A stretch of 64,000 nt of DNA from Collibacillus ludicampi (GTDB lineage: Bacteria; Bacillota; Bacilli; Tumebacillales; BOQE01), in the NCBI RefSeq assembly GCF_023705585.1, contig NZ_BOQE01000001.1, positions 1,887,001 to 1,951,000 on the forward strand, in the 5' to 3' direction. The notes under the pieces are model-generated. The model was not told where the DNA came from, searched no databases, and was given only the letters and a program-made list of their open reading frames with translations. The position numbers were made by a program, and so were the translations under genes. Positions within the stretch are counted from its first letter, which is position 1. Every line of letters starts with the position of its first letter. Below, in pieces: positions 17,614 through 27,172 of the stretch.

Positions 17614-18375
17614 GTGAAGCAGTTTCTGAACGACAGAAATGACGCCAATCTAAAGATCATGACATTTAATATCCGCCATGGAAAAGGAACCGACAGACAG
17701 TTCGACTTGCAGCGAATCGCAGACGTTTTGGCCGAGAGTGAAGCGGATCTGATCGGTCTCAATGAAGTGGATCGCCATTTTTCAAAAAGAAGTAGTTTTA
17801 TGGATCAAATCAACTTTCTTGCGCAATACTTGGGTATGCATGAGGCATTCGGCGCTGCGCTAACATTAAGGACGAAGCGGCCAACCGGATTGAGAGAGTA
17901 TGGAAACGCTTTTTTGTCCCGTTATCCGATCATTTCCCACGAGAATCATGCCATGAATTTTTATCCCGGAATGATCGAAGGACGCGCTTTGCTCGAAGTG
18001 AACCTGAACATTAACGATCAATCCGTGAAAGTCTATGTCACTCATCTCAGCCTGAATCCCATCTTTCATAAGAAGCAAACGGATTTTATTTTAAAAAAAG
18101 TGATGGCCGATCATCAACCTGTGATCCTCATGGGAGATTGGAACATGAGGACGGGTTCGCAAGCCTGGAGGAAAATTACCCGTCATCTGACCGATGTTTG
18201 TGAACATACAAACCAAGGGCCTTTCTATACGTTCCCATCCACACGCCCCAAAATTCGCTTGGATTATATCTTTGTAAGCCGCCAATTTCAGTTGGTTTCG
18301 GTCCATATGATGAACATTCTCCCCCAAGCGTCCGACCATTTACCATTACTAGCGACGGTAAGGTTCAGCGGTTAA
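17614..18375 (+). CDS. Endonuclease/exonuclease/phosphatase family hydrolase
   Basis: A 253-aa EEP-superfamily (DNase I-like) metallo-hydrolase. All core motifs are present: M-T-F-N-I-R-H-G, L-N-E-V-D, the G-R-A-L-L-E-V strand, V-T-H-L-S, the G-D-W-N-M-R motif, L-D-Y-I-F-V-S and the final A-S-D-H-L-P-L. These supply the Glu, Asp, Asn and His for Mg2+-dependent phosphodiester cleavage; substrates in this family range from DNA to sphingomyelin and inositol phosphates. GTG at 17614 is preferred because AAGGAGG is 8 bases away, against 2 bases for ATG 17608. There is no signal peptide. A phosphodiesterase-like gene follows 76 bases later. Confidence 0.85.
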   Translation: MKQFLNDRNDANLKIMTFNIRHGKGTDRQFDLQRIADVLAESEADLIGLNEVDRHFSKRSSFMDQINFLAQYLGMHEAFGAALTLRTKRPTGLREYGNAFLSRYPIISHENHAMNFYPGMIEGRALLEVNLNINDQSVKVYVTHLSLNPIFHKKQTDFILKKVMADHQPVILMGDWNMRTGSQAWRKITRHLTDVCEHTNQGPFYTFPSTRPKIRLDYIFVSRQFQLVSVHMMNILPQASDHLPLLATVRFSG

Positions 18376-18451
18376 TGTTTCATAACATCTTATTTTTTGA
18401 GGAATACTGGGAATGTTACACATACTTACATGTTATGAAGGGCAGGATGGC

Positions 18452-19927
18452 ATGAAAAAGGTCATTCTTCTACTCGTAGATTCATTAATGCCACATCTTT
18501 TGGAATCTTGCATTCAGAAAAAATCGATTCCAGCACTTCAGTTTTTGAAGGAGCGCGGAAGATATTGGCCTGAGTTTGTTACCGTATTTCCTACCATGAC
18601 CGCTTCGGTTGACAGCTCGTTGCTGACAGGGGTGTATCCCAACGTTCACCGGGTACCGGGGATCATTTGGTTTCATCCGCAAGAACAGAGAGTCATCGAT
18701 TATTGGAACGGTTGGCGATGCGCTTGGAAACTTGGCTTAACCGCGTGCACTCGTAACGTTCTTTACCACCTGAACGAAAACCATTTGAGCGAAGGGGTGA
18801 CAACGTTATTTGAAGAACTGGAAGATAGAGGTAAAAAAACAGCTTCCATCAATGCCCTTGTGCATCGGGGAAGGAAGAAGCATCGAATCAAATTTCCCTT
18901 TTTGCTCAATGTGCTCAGCGGGTTTCGCCTAAACGGCGAGATCTCCGGACCTGAAATCTTGACATTTGGAACGCTTGCTCAGAACAACCTGAATCGCGCC
19001 ATACCAAGGTATCTCAAAGGCTGGAGAAAATTCTGCGGTTTTAATGATAGCTATGCCGTTCAAGCTGCGAAAACGCTCATTCTCTCCAAAGATCAACCGG
19101 ATTTTATGCTGGTCTATCTTCCGGACAACGATCATGAGGTACATAAGAAAAATCCCGATCATGCCGAGCGGTCGTTAATCCGTGTGGATCGGCACATTCA
19201 GGAACTGTTGAACGCTTTCGGTTCTTGGGAAGAAGCAATCGTACAATGCGTATTCATCATCATCGGTGATCATGGACAAACGCGTATCGGACCGAACAAA
19301 GAGTATACCATTAATCTCGATCACCTTTTGCGGCCGTTCCGGGTGCTTCAACTAGGGGAAGAGGTCGGCGATCACGATCTTGTGGTCTGCAATAATGAAA
19401 GGAGCGCTTACCTCTATCCTTTAAAGAAGGGGAAACAGGAGGAAATGGTGCAACAGCTCATGACAGAAGAGCGCATTGACCTGATTGCTTGGAAGAAAGA
19501 CCGAGGGGTTGTGGTAAAACAGGGGGGATCAAGAGGGGAATTGTATTTTGCACCGGGTGGCTCGCATGTAGATATCTATGGTAGCAAGTGGACAATTGTG
19601 GGGGAACCGGCTGTGTTGGATTTGCGCGTGCATCAGGGAACGATTCATTACGGGGATTATCCCGACGCGCTTTCACGATTATTTGGCGCGTTATACTCGC
19701 AAGAGATTCCCATGATCGTGATTACCGCCCGACCGCGTTATGAATTTTTTTGCCGATACTACCCAAAGCATCTGAACGGCGGGTGTCATGGCTCCCTGCA
19801 CAAATACGATTCGCTGATTCCCCTCATGATCGCCGGGACGGAACATCCGATCAATGAACCGCCGCGTTTGATCGATCTAAAACCGTTTATTCTCGGACTG
19901 TTTGAAACGGTCTCTCCGATGGGATGA
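18452..19927 (+). CDS. Alkaline phosphatase superfamily phosphodiesterase-like protein
   Basis: A 491-aa cytosolic protein of the type I phosphodiesterase / nucleotide pyrophosphatase group. Metal and nucleophile motifs are intact: L-L-V-D-S near the start, the F-P-T-M-T-A-S nucleophile Thr segment, D-N-D-H-E-V-H, G-D-H-G-Q-T and a late G-C-H-G-S. It therefore probably hydrolyses phosphodiesters or phosphonate-like esters with two metal ions. The start is the ATG at 18452, 39 bases inside a longer frame, where the protein begins M-K-K-V-I-L-L-L-V-D as homologues do. The neighbouring EEP hydrolase suggests a shared phosphoester pathway, but the substrate is unknown. Confidence 0.8.
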   Translation: MKKVILLLVDSLMPHLLESCIQKKSIPALQFLKERGRYWPEFVTVFPTMTASVDSSLLTGVYPNVHRVPGIIWFHPQEQRVIDYWNGWRCAWKLGLTACTRNVLYHLNENHLSEGVTTLFEELEDRGKKTASINALVHRGRKKHRIKFPFLLNVLSGFRLNGEISGPEILTFGTLAQNNLNRAIPRYLKGWRKFCGFNDSYAVQAAKTLILSKDQPDFMLVYLPDNDHEVHKKNPDHAERSLIRVDRHIQELLNAFGSWEEAIVQCVFIIIGDHGQTRIGPNKEYTINLDHLLRPFRVLQLGEEVGDHDLVVCNNERSAYLYPLKKGKQEEMVQQLMTEERIDLIAWKKDRGVVVKQGGSRGELYFAPGGSHVDIYGSKWTIVGEPAVLDLRVHQGTIHYGDYPDALSRLFGALYSQEIPMIVITARPRYEFFCRYYPKHLNGGCHGSLHKYDSLIPLMIAGTEHPINEPPRLIDLKPFILGLFETVSPMG

Positions 19928-20030
19928 CCGGCAGATAACCAATCATTCGTTCATCTAGACGTATATATGTTGCTGACGTCTGCTCTGGTGCATTCATTAA
20001 GATTATCATGCACAAAAGGGGCGATCACTG

Positions 20031-20207
20031 ATGTACGAGGTAAACGGCGAGTGGGCTCGATGGGGCGTGGTATTTCTCATTATTTTTGTGGTTTTCTTTT
20101 TATTTGTTCCGGGGTATCTGCGAGCGGAGAACCCTCAACCTCCGATTCCCTCAGTGCCAGGGATCCCATCCGTTCCGTCTATCCCAGGCCTCCCGGTCCT
20201 TCCGTAA
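20031..20207 (+). CDS. 58-aa peptide: membrane helix plus proline-rich tail
   Basis: A 58-residue paralogue of the 33-aa peptide at 17355. It shares the R-W-x-V-V-F-L-I-I-F-V-x-F-F-L-x-V-P-G-Y core, then adds a tail rich in Pro, Ser, Ile and Gly (P-x-P-P-I-P-S-V-P-G-I-P-S-V-P-S-I-P-G-L-P) with a V-P-G-I-P-S / I-P-G-L-P repeat pattern. One membrane helix with an exposed Pro-rich extension suits a spore-envelope or sporulation peptide, but this is an inference. AAAAGGGG lies about 9 bases before the ATG, and a terminator hairpin follows at 20221. The remaining bases of the 19928-20342 gap show no other feature. Confidence 0.6.
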   Translation: MYEVNGEWARWGVVFLIIFVVFFLFVPGYLRAENPQPPIPSVPGIPSVPSIPGLPVLP

Positions 20208-20220
20208 TCGACAATTGACA

Positions 20221-20248
20221 GGGGCGTGTGCGAACACGCCCCATTCTT
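20221..20248 (+). terminator. Intrinsic terminator
   Basis: GGGGCGTGT and ACACGCCCC arms around a 4-base loop, with a modest T-rich run (ATTCTTAT) after it. It ends the transcript of the 58-aa peptide gene. Confidence 0.75.
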
Positions 20249-20342
20249 ATGAATCCCTGAAAACGAATGAGAAAATTCCCATGGTATAAAAATCATCCCC
20301 ACTTTTCAAAATAACTCTTACTTACGGCAAAGGGGGGATTCG

Positions 20343-23300
20343 ATGATCGATTTTCTCGGCAGATTATTACGAAGCCGAACCCGACCGATACCGGGACGTT
20401 TACGCCTGCAAGTGAACGGCTTGAGACGGAACGGAGAACGGAAGCATATGATCGAGAAACGCTTACTCCACTTGGAGGGAGTGACTTACGTCGAGGCTAA
20501 CCCGGTCACCGGCCGTGTGCTGATTCTTTTTGACGAGACTATTTTGCAACCTCATCGGATCTATGAGGTTCTTGATGAACTGGCTCGTGAGCAAATGAAT
20601 CACTCGCACCTCTTGGCCGAATTAGCGGCCGCGCAGAAAGAAGCGGCTGCTGCGGAAGCCTTACAATCATCGGGTTCTCAACCATGGCACACCCAAACCG
20701 TCGATTCAACGTTCGTATCGTTACGCACCGCCGTCTCCGGTCTCATGGAGAGAGAAGTTCATCAACGATTAGCCCGCCATGGGCCGAACCAGCTTTTTGA
20801 GGCTCCGCGTCCGGGCTGGGTGCGTTTGTTCTTACGGCAATTTGCCAATTTCATGACGATCACCTTACTTATATCGGCGTTGGTAGCCTTGCTGCTTGGC
20901 CGTGTCCTCGATGCAGGAAGTATTTTGGGCGTTCTTGCGATCAATGCCGCACTTGGAACATTTCAGGAAAGAAAAGCGGAGAATGAGGCACGGGCATTAC
21001 GCGAATTGACAGCTCCTACTGCACGGGTGATGCGTGACGGAAAGGAAACGATCCTGCCCGCCCATGTTTTGGTTCCCGGCGATATCATCATTCTCGACCC
21101 CGGGGATCAAGTGCCCGCCGACGCGAGATTGATTGATTGCTGGAATCTGGAAGTCGATGAATCATCGTTAACCGGTGAGTCTGTTCCTGTCGCGAAAAAA
21201 CCGGGTATTTGCGACTCCGAAACGCCACTGGCAGACAGAACCAATATGCTTTATATGGGCAGCCATGTCACGCGCGGAAGGGCGCGGGCAGTGGTTGTAG
21301 CAACAGGGATCGATACGGAAATCGGTCGGCTTTTCTCCATGGTTCAACAGCATAGGGAAGAGACGACGCCATTGCAACGAAAATTAAACATTCTCGGACA
21401 ATACCTCGTCTTGAGTTCGATCCTCGTAAGCGTGTTTGTCATCCTGGTCGGTTTGGCCCGTGGCATGCCGATCGTTGACATGTTGATGACGGGTGTGAGC
21501 CTCGCGACCTCCGCGATACCCGAAGGATTACCGATCATGATCACGATCGGGCTAGCTGTCGGAATGCGTAGGATGATCGGAAAACATGCGCTGGTGAGAA
21601 AACTATCCGCACTTGAGACTCTCGGTCGGGCGACTGTCATTTGTTCAGATAAAACCGGCACGCTCACAAAAAATGAAATGACCGTACGTGCGATCGCGAG
21701 CGCGGCAAGAAGCTGGGAAGTGACAGGAAACGGATACACCCCAATCGGAACGTTTTCGGAAAACGGAAGTCCGATCGATGTTCAGCAAACTTCGGACTTG
21801 AAATGGATCTTAACGGCGTCCACTTTGTGCAGCGACGCGAAATTGCTACATAACGGAAAACATGAATATTCGGAAGGAATCATTCAGGGACATGTGATAC
21901 CGGATCACAGTTGGACGATCAGCGGAGATCCGACGGAAGGGGCGCTCTTGGTAGCGGCGGCAAAAGGAGGCATCTGGCCGGAAGAAAGCCGCAAACCGTG
22001 GAAACGGATGAAAGAGGTTCCGTTTGAATCAGAACGACGCCGAATGTCGGTCATCTGTGGTGATCAGGAGAACAATCGCCATCTCATCGTCAAGGGCGCG
22101 ATTGAAGAGGTCTTGAACATGTGCGACAGAGTGTTGGTTGATGGAGACATCCAACCGCTGGTACAGTCGCAGAGAGAGATGATACAAGCGCGCAATGAAG
22201 ATTTTACGTCCCGTTCGTTACGCGTGTTGGCGGTCGCCTACCGTCCGTTGGATCCGGAAGAACGATCCAATGATGAAATCGATGAAAACCGTCTGATCTT
22301 TGCCGGTCTGATCGGCATGATTGACCCGCCACGCGAACAAGTGAAAGAAAGTATTCTCAGTTGTAAAAATGCCGGTATCAAAGTCGTCATGATCACAGGC
22401 GATCATCCAAAGACGGCAACAGCGATCGCTCAGGAATTGGGAATCCTTGAAGGAGGCGGGCGAGTTCTCACAGGAGTGGAATTGGATCAGCTCAGTGATG
22501 ATCAACTCGCTGCGATGGTCGCCAATGTTGACGTATATGCACGCGTGTCTCCTCATCACAAGCTGCGAATCGTCTCCGCATTCAAAAAACGGGGCGAAAT
22601 CGTCGTGATGACCGGAGATGGGGTCAATGACGCACCGGCCGTCAAACGTGCGGATGTAGGGATTGCGATGGGGAAATCGGGAGTGGAAGTAACCAAACAA
22701 GCGTCTTCCATGATTATTACGGATGATAACTTTGTTACCATTTGCAAAGGTGTGCAAGAGGGGCGCACTGTACTGGGCAATATTCGCAAGGCAATCGGTT
22801 ATTTATTGAGCGGGAACCTCGGAGAAGTGCTCTACGCTACATTGGCTGTATTGGCAGGAATGCCTTTGCCTTTGGTGCCGATCCAGATTCTATTGATCAA
22901 CCTGTTTACGGATGCTCTTCCATCGATCGCTCTGGCAATGGGAAATCCGAGGCAGGAGCCGCAAAATCTCAGCATGGAGATCACACGCGACGTGACCGAT
23001 CGCAGCTTGATCACGCAGATCATTTCCCGAGGCATCATCATCGGTCTGACAACCATGGGTGTATTTTGCGGAACAATGACATGGACAGGAAACCTCATGT
23101 TGGCGCGTACTTTGGCGTTCATGTCACTCTGCGCCAGTGAATTGATTCAGGCGCTTGATTGGCGCAGGTTGGACGATACCTCACGCGCGCGCGGCGACCT
23201 GTTGCGCGATCGATTCATGACAGCCACTTTGGCCGTATCTTGGACGGGTCTTCTTTCAATCGTGTATCTACCCCCTCTGCAAACATTGTTCCAAACCGTA

Positions 23301-23462
23301 CCGCTGTCCTTGTTACACTGGGTGGTGATTCTGGGAATCGGATATTCCGTTTCAGTGTTGAACAGACCGATATCACAACTCGTCGATACGCTCGTCCGGA
23401 AGTTTCGGAGTTCGTCTGCAAACAGAAAAACGTTCCCCCCGTTACCTATACTGACCGGTTAA
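20343..23462 (+). CDS. P2-type cation-transporting ATPase with N-terminal HMA2-like domain
   Basis: A 1039-aa pump. Residues about 15-85 form an HMA2-like domain (P-G-R-L-R-L ... G-V-T-Y-V-E-A-N-P-V-T-G-R) without the CxxC of true metal-binding HMA domains. The P2-type core follows: L-T-G-E-S, A-I-P-E-G-L-P in TM4, the phosphorylated Asp at about 436 in C-S-D-K-T-G-T-L-T, T-G-D-H-P-K-T-A and T-G-D-G-V-N-D-A-P. TM5 (G-N-L-G-E-V) and TM6 (I-N-L-F-T-D-A-L-P) keep the Asn, Glu and Asp that bind Ca2+ in SERCA, so Ca2+ or Mn2+ export is plausible. ATG 20343 has GGGGGG upstream. It is the first of four ATPase-like genes in a row. Confidence 0.9.
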   Translation: MIDFLGRLLRSRTRPIPGRLRLQVNGLRRNGERKHMIEKRLLHLEGVTYVEANPVTGRVLILFDETILQPHRIYEVLDELAREQMNHSHLLAELAAAQKEAAAAEALQSSGSQPWHTQTVDSTFVSLRTAVSGLMEREVHQRLARHGPNQLFEAPRPGWVRLFLRQFANFMTITLLISALVALLLGRVLDAGSILGVLAINAALGTFQERKAENEARALRELTAPTARVMRDGKETILPAHVLVPGDIIILDPGDQVPADARLIDCWNLEVDESSLTGESVPVAKKPGICDSETPLADRTNMLYMGSHVTRGRARAVVVATGIDTEIGRLFSMVQQHREETTPLQRKLNILGQYLVLSSILVSVFVILVGLARGMPIVDMLMTGVSLATSAIPEGLPIMITIGLAVGMRRMIGKHALVRKLSALETLGRATVICSDKTGTLTKNEMTVRAIASAARSWEVTGNGYTPIGTFSENGSPIDVQQTSDLKWILTASTLCSDAKLLHNGKHEYSEGIIQGHVIPDHSWTISGDPTEGALLVAAAKGGIWPEESRKPWKRMKEVPFESERRRMSVICGDQENNRHLIVKGAIEEVLNMCDRVLVDGDIQPLVQSQREMIQARNEDFTSRSLRVLAVAYRPLDPEERSNDEIDENRLIFAGLIGMIDPPREQVKESILSCKNAGIKVVMITGDHPKTATAIAQELGILEGGGRVLTGVELDQLSDDQLAAMVANVDVYARVSPHHKLRIVSAFKKRGEIVVMTGDGVNDAPAVKRADVGIAMGKSGVEVTKQASSMIITDDNFVTICKGVQEGRTVLGNIRKAIGYLLSGNLGEVLYATLAVLAGMPLPLVPIQILLINLFTDALPSIALAMGNPRQEPQNLSMEITRDVTDRSLITQIISRGIIIGLTTMGVFCGTMTWTGNLMLARTLAFMSLCASELIQALDWRRLDDTSRARGDLLRDRFMTATLAVSWTGLLSIVYLPPLQTLFQTVPLSLLHWVVILGIGYSVSVLNRPISQLVDTLVRKFRSSSANRKTFPPLPILTG

Positions 23463-23529
23463 GCTTCCTGCAGAGAACTGAATGATTCCTCATCTTATGG
23501 TCAAACTACAAGCAGGGGAGGGATGTGAA

Positions 23530-23721
23530 ATGGAACCTTTTGAATGGGTCGTTGTCGGCATGTTGGCATACGCTATCTTTCCAAAAGTACGGAAGGCGGT
23601 GTCCACTACTTGGTCTTCCATCACGTCGACAGCCAATCAAACCGTGCAAGGAATTGGACGTACCACATCCAATGCGGTGAATCAGGCACAACACATGTTT
23701 GCTTCACCTGAACAACAGTAA
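23530..23721 (+). CDS. 63-aa small membrane protein next to P-type ATPase
   Basis: A 63-residue protein: an N-terminal hydrophobic helix (W-V-V-V-G-M-L-A-Y-A-I-F-P), a basic step (K-V-R-K-A-V) and then a long amphipathic, Ser/Thr/Gln/Asn-rich helix (residues about 25-60). The ATG at 23530 is chosen because GGGAGGG lies upstream; an earlier in-frame ATG at 23482 lacks a site. It sits 67 bases after the first P-type ATPase and is probably co-transcribed. Size, topology and position resemble the PacL partner proteins of mycobacterial P-ATPases, but no His-rich metal tail is present. I recognise no named family. Confidence 0.6.
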   Translation: MEPFEWVVVGMLAYAIFPKVRKAVSTTWSSITSTANQTVQGIGRTTSNAVNQAQHMFASPEQQ

Positions 23722-23813
23722 GACAATCAAGGCCGAAGAGTCTGCCGGGTGGTGGTACCGGGAGGCTCTTTGGCGTGGGTTATCGCCCGGTGCAGCAAGT
23801 GGAGACATAAGAC

Positions 23814-23963
23814 AGAACTAGTGCTTGGATGGGCGTATCGCTTTGCGCTTGGGTTCGATGAAGGCCGTTCCGCCCGGATTCTTAACAGTTGATGCGGAAC
23901 GACCTTCAACTCACCTCTTCGCTGCAAAGCGATAAGACCCACCCAAAAGCCACACTAATGCAT
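23814..23963. repeat. Nested palindromic repeat, copy C (outer module, inverted)
   Basis: Reverse orientation relative to copies A, B and F: it begins with the complement of the right end (AGTGCTTGGATGGGCGTATC) and ends with the complement of the left end (GATAAGACCCACCCAAAAGC). It has the outer arms (GAAGGCCGTTCCGC / GCGGAACGACCTTC) around a loop near 23875-23893, but lacks the inner module altogether. This shows that the two modules are separable. It fills most of the 23722-24049 gap. Confidence 0.85.
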
Positions 23964-24049
23964 GTGGCAGCTTTTAATCTCATTTCTCAAATGTAAGTAG
24001 CACAACTGTCAACCTACACATTTTCAAGCAGAAAAGAGGCTTAACGATC

Positions 24050-27000
24050 TTGGAAGTCAGAAATGTATCAGAAAAAAGGTTTTTGCGACGGTTACCTGGC
24101 CGTTGGCGCGTCTACATCCATGGGATACAAAAAAATACGCAAGCTGCCCGCTTCTTTGAACAGCTTTGTCTTGAAATCCCCGGTGTAACGACGGTGACGG
24201 CAGACAGCTTGACAGGGCGTTCCCTCATTCTGTTTGACGAAAATCGGTTGAACCCCAACCGATTGGAGCAGAAGCTGTTGGCTATCGAATCCATGTTGCA
24301 AAATCCGAACGAATGTGTTGCGGCGACGAGTGAGGATCCGGTAACAGAAGGAGCGCTCGCCGTCAAGGTGGATTGGCAAACTCTTCAACGGGATGAAATT
24401 CTGCATCGTTTGCAAAGTGACGGCCACGAGGGGCTGAGTGCCGCCGAGGTGAAAAAAAGGCAGTTTTTTTTCGGCATGAATCAAATGCCGGAAGGAGAGA
24501 CACAGCTTTGGTACAAGACTCTATTCCGCCAATTTTTTAATTTCACGACTCTTACCATGATCAGCATATCCGCTTTGCCGATCTTTTTAGGGCGGATTCG
24601 CGACACGGCGGGCGTTTTGTTTATTCTGGGAGTCAATGCGGTCATCGGCACGTATCAAGAGCAAAAAGCACAAAAGGATATTCGTGCTTTGAAACGATTG
24701 TCGGTAGACAAAGCGAGAGTCTTGCGCGCAGGCAAGGAAACGGAAGTCCTTGCGAACGAGCTGGTGCCCGGCGATATTTTGTTGCTGGAAGCGGGAGACC
24801 GCATTCCGGCCGATGCCATTTTGCTGGAGAGTTGGAACGCGGAAATCGACGAATCGGCTTTAACTGGCGAATCGGTTCCCGTCATCAAGACAGCGGCGGC
24901 AGTTTCCGCAGCCGATACTCCTCTCGCCGAGCGGAAGAACATGGTCTATATGGGGACGTTTATGACACGCGGCCGTGGGAAAGCGATCGTTGTCGCAACG
25001 GGTCAGGGAACGGAAATGGGGAAACTTGTCTCCGGCTTGCAACATGTGGCGAATCGACCTACCCCCTTACAACAAAGGCTCAGTGTCGTTGCACGGACAC
25101 TGGTCATTGCAGCGCTCGCAATCGCGGGGGCGGTCGTCTTGATGAGATTTGTTCAGGGATACACGTTGATCGATACGTTAATGACAGGCGTTTCGGTAGC
25201 CACAACTGCGATATCCGAAGGTTTGCCGATCATGATCACCGTATCTCTCGTAGCCGGAATGCGGCGGATGGTACGCCACAAAGCGGTGGTGAGACATCTT
25301 TCCGCTTTGGAAACACTGGCGAAAGTGGACGTGATTTGTTCGGATAAAACCGGCACGCTGACTAAGAACGAGATGACCGTTCGTACGATCATGAGCGGTG
25401 AACACTGTTGGACGGTGACGGGTGACGGATATCAGAAGGATGGGGGCATTTTTGAGAAAGGCGAGCCTGTCATTCTCCATCCCGAGCATAGCCTCGTGTG
25501 GCTCACGACGGCAGCGGTTTTGTGCAATGATGCTGAACTTGCACATAAACAGGGATCGACATGGGAGATTCAAGGAGATCCAACGGAAGCTGCTCTCTTG
25601 GTTGCAGCGGGCAAAGTGGGGATATCCGTAAATGACTGTCGGCGGAGATGGCAGCGTGTTATTGAAATTCCGTTTGACTCCGACCGCCGGCGCATGACAG
25701 TCGTCTGCAAAAACCAAAAGGGCGAGACATACGTTTTTACCAAAGGCGCGGTTGATGTCGTGCTTGCAAGATGCAACTCTGTTCAAACCGACGGTCATGC
25801 TTGCGAACTGAACCCCCGCATACGGACCAAGATCCTGGATCAGGAGCGTGAGGCAGCCGACCAGGCGATGCGTGTGTTGGCGGTGGCCTTTAAACGGTTA
25901 CAAGAAGATCAGCAATCTCTGTCGACAGATGAATTGGAGGCGGATCTTATCTTCGGCGGGATGTTTGCCATGATGGACCCGCCTCGTGAAGATGTACACG
26001 AATGTGTCACCGAATGTCAAAAAGCGGGGATCCAAGTGGTCATGATCACAGGTGATCATCCGCGCACGGCAGAAGCGATCGGAAGAGAATTGGGCATCGT
26101 ATGTGACGCTGGACAAGTCCTGACTGGAGCCGAACTGGCACGGATGTCCGATGAGGAACTGAGCGCTGCTACCCGTTCGGTACGCATCTACAGCCGTGTT
26201 TCACCCACTGACAAGCAGCGCATTGTTTCCATTTTGCAAAAACGCGGCTTGATCGTCGCCATGACGGGGGACGGGGTGAATGACGCGCCTGCCCTGAAAC
26301 AAGCGGATGTAGGCATCGCCCTGGGGTCAGGCACGGATGTGGCGAAAGAAGTTTCTTCGCTGGTCCTGACGAATGACCATTTTTCCGCAATCGTTAAAGC
26401 GATCCGCCAAGGCCGTTCCGTTTTGGGGAATATCAGAAGTACGATCGGCTATATATTCACCGGAAATTTCGCAGAAGTCCTCTACGCATCGCTGGTTGTG
26501 CTTTCGGGGCTTCCCTTGCCGTTAATGCCGGTGCAAATGATGTTTATGAATATGTTGACCGATTCGCTTCCGACTCTCATCTTGACGATGGGGCGGCCCT
26601 CATCGCGGAGAAACCCGCAAATGAATCGGCCTTTACAAAAAGTAAGGGACGTGTTCGACGCGAAACTGATCTCTCGCGTACTGGCGAGCGGGTGCTTGGT
26701 CGGCTTGGCCACAACAGCTCTGTATATGGGAGTGACTGCTTTGACGGGCCATGCAGCATTGGCGGGAACGGTAGCACTCGCGACTCTCTGTATCGGCAAA
26801 CTATCGCAAGTTTCCTACTGGCGCCAGGTGAGCGGAGATGCAGGAGAGTTACGCCGAGACACGTTGATGCTGGGGACTTTAGGGATTTCACTCACTGGCC
26901 TTATAGCAGCGATCTACTTGCCGCAAATGCAATTTTTATTTAACAGCGTGCCTTTGGGGCTCCAGCATTGGGCAGTGATTTTGGGTACCGTGTACGCGGC

Positions 27001-27109
27001 AAGACGGTTGGCTTATCCCTTATCGGATCTTCTGCTTCCGAAGATCCAGAAGTCGGATCTTTTCAAACCCGCAAATTACCAGGAGAGCGCACAAACGATG
27101 TTCGGCTAA
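24050..27109 (+). CDS. P2-type cation-transporting ATPase with HMA2-like domain, Ser in place of TM4 Pro
   Basis: A 1019-aa paralogue of the ATPase at 20343. It has the N-terminal HMA2-like domain (L-P-G-R-W-R-V-Y-I-H-G, G-V-T-T-V-T-A-D-S-L-T-G-R), L-T-G-E-S, the phosphorylated Asp at about 432 in C-S-D-K-T-G-T-L-T, T-G-D-H-P-R-T-A and T-G-D-G-V-N-D-A-P, so it should be catalytic. TM5 G-N-F-A-E-V and TM6 M-N-M-L-T-D-S-L-P keep Ca-type ligands. Unusually the TM4 motif reads I-S-E-G-L-P (Ser389), replacing the near-universal Pro, which may alter ion choice or stoichiometry. It starts with TTG, with AAGAGG 10 bases upstream. The next gene begins 63 bases later. Confidence 0.9.
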   Translation: MEVRNVSEKRFLRRLPGRWRVYIHGIQKNTQAARFFEQLCLEIPGVTTVTADSLTGRSLILFDENRLNPNRLEQKLLAIESMLQNPNECVAATSEDPVTEGALAVKVDWQTLQRDEILHRLQSDGHEGLSAAEVKKRQFFFGMNQMPEGETQLWYKTLFRQFFNFTTLTMISISALPIFLGRIRDTAGVLFILGVNAVIGTYQEQKAQKDIRALKRLSVDKARVLRAGKETEVLANELVPGDILLLEAGDRIPADAILLESWNAEIDESALTGESVPVIKTAAAVSAADTPLAERKNMVYMGTFMTRGRGKAIVVATGQGTEMGKLVSGLQHVANRPTPLQQRLSVVARTLVIAALAIAGAVVLMRFVQGYTLIDTLMTGVSVATTAISEGLPIMITVSLVAGMRRMVRHKAVVRHLSALETLAKVDVICSDKTGTLTKNEMTVRTIMSGEHCWTVTGDGYQKDGGIFEKGEPVILHPEHSLVWLTTAAVLCNDAELAHKQGSTWEIQGDPTEAALLVAAGKVGISVNDCRRRWQRVIEIPFDSDRRRMTVVCKNQKGETYVFTKGAVDVVLARCNSVQTDGHACELNPRIRTKILDQEREAADQAMRVLAVAFKRLQEDQQSLSTDELEADLIFGGMFAMMDPPREDVHECVTECQKAGIQVVMITGDHPRTAEAIGRELGIVCDAGQVLTGAELARMSDEELSAATRSVRIYSRVSPTDKQRIVSILQKRGLIVAMTGDGVNDAPALKQADVGIALGSGTDVAKEVSSLVLTNDHFSAIVKAIRQGRSVLGNIRSTIGYIFTGNFAEVLYASLVVLSGLPLPLMPVQMMFMNMLTDSLPTLILTMGRPSSRRNPQMNRPLQKVRDVFDAKLISRVLASGCLVGLATTALYMGVTALTGHAALAGTVALATLCIGKLSQVSYWRQVSGDAGELRRDTLMLGTLGISLTGLIAAIYLPQMQFLFNSVPLGLQHWAVILGTVYAARRLAYPLSDLLLPKIQKSDLFKPANYQESAQTMFG

Positions 27110-27172
27110 ATGACAGAATGATGCGGAAGCATAGAAAGAAGAAAAATGAACCGATCATCGAGGTGAGTCAAC

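Noticed and set aside
20343-23462. Copper or zinc P1B pump because of its HMA-like domain
   Set aside because: The HMA2-like domain has no CxxC, and TM4-TM6 residues (PEGLP, GNLGEV, NLFTD) are those of P2 Ca2+/Mn2+ pumps.
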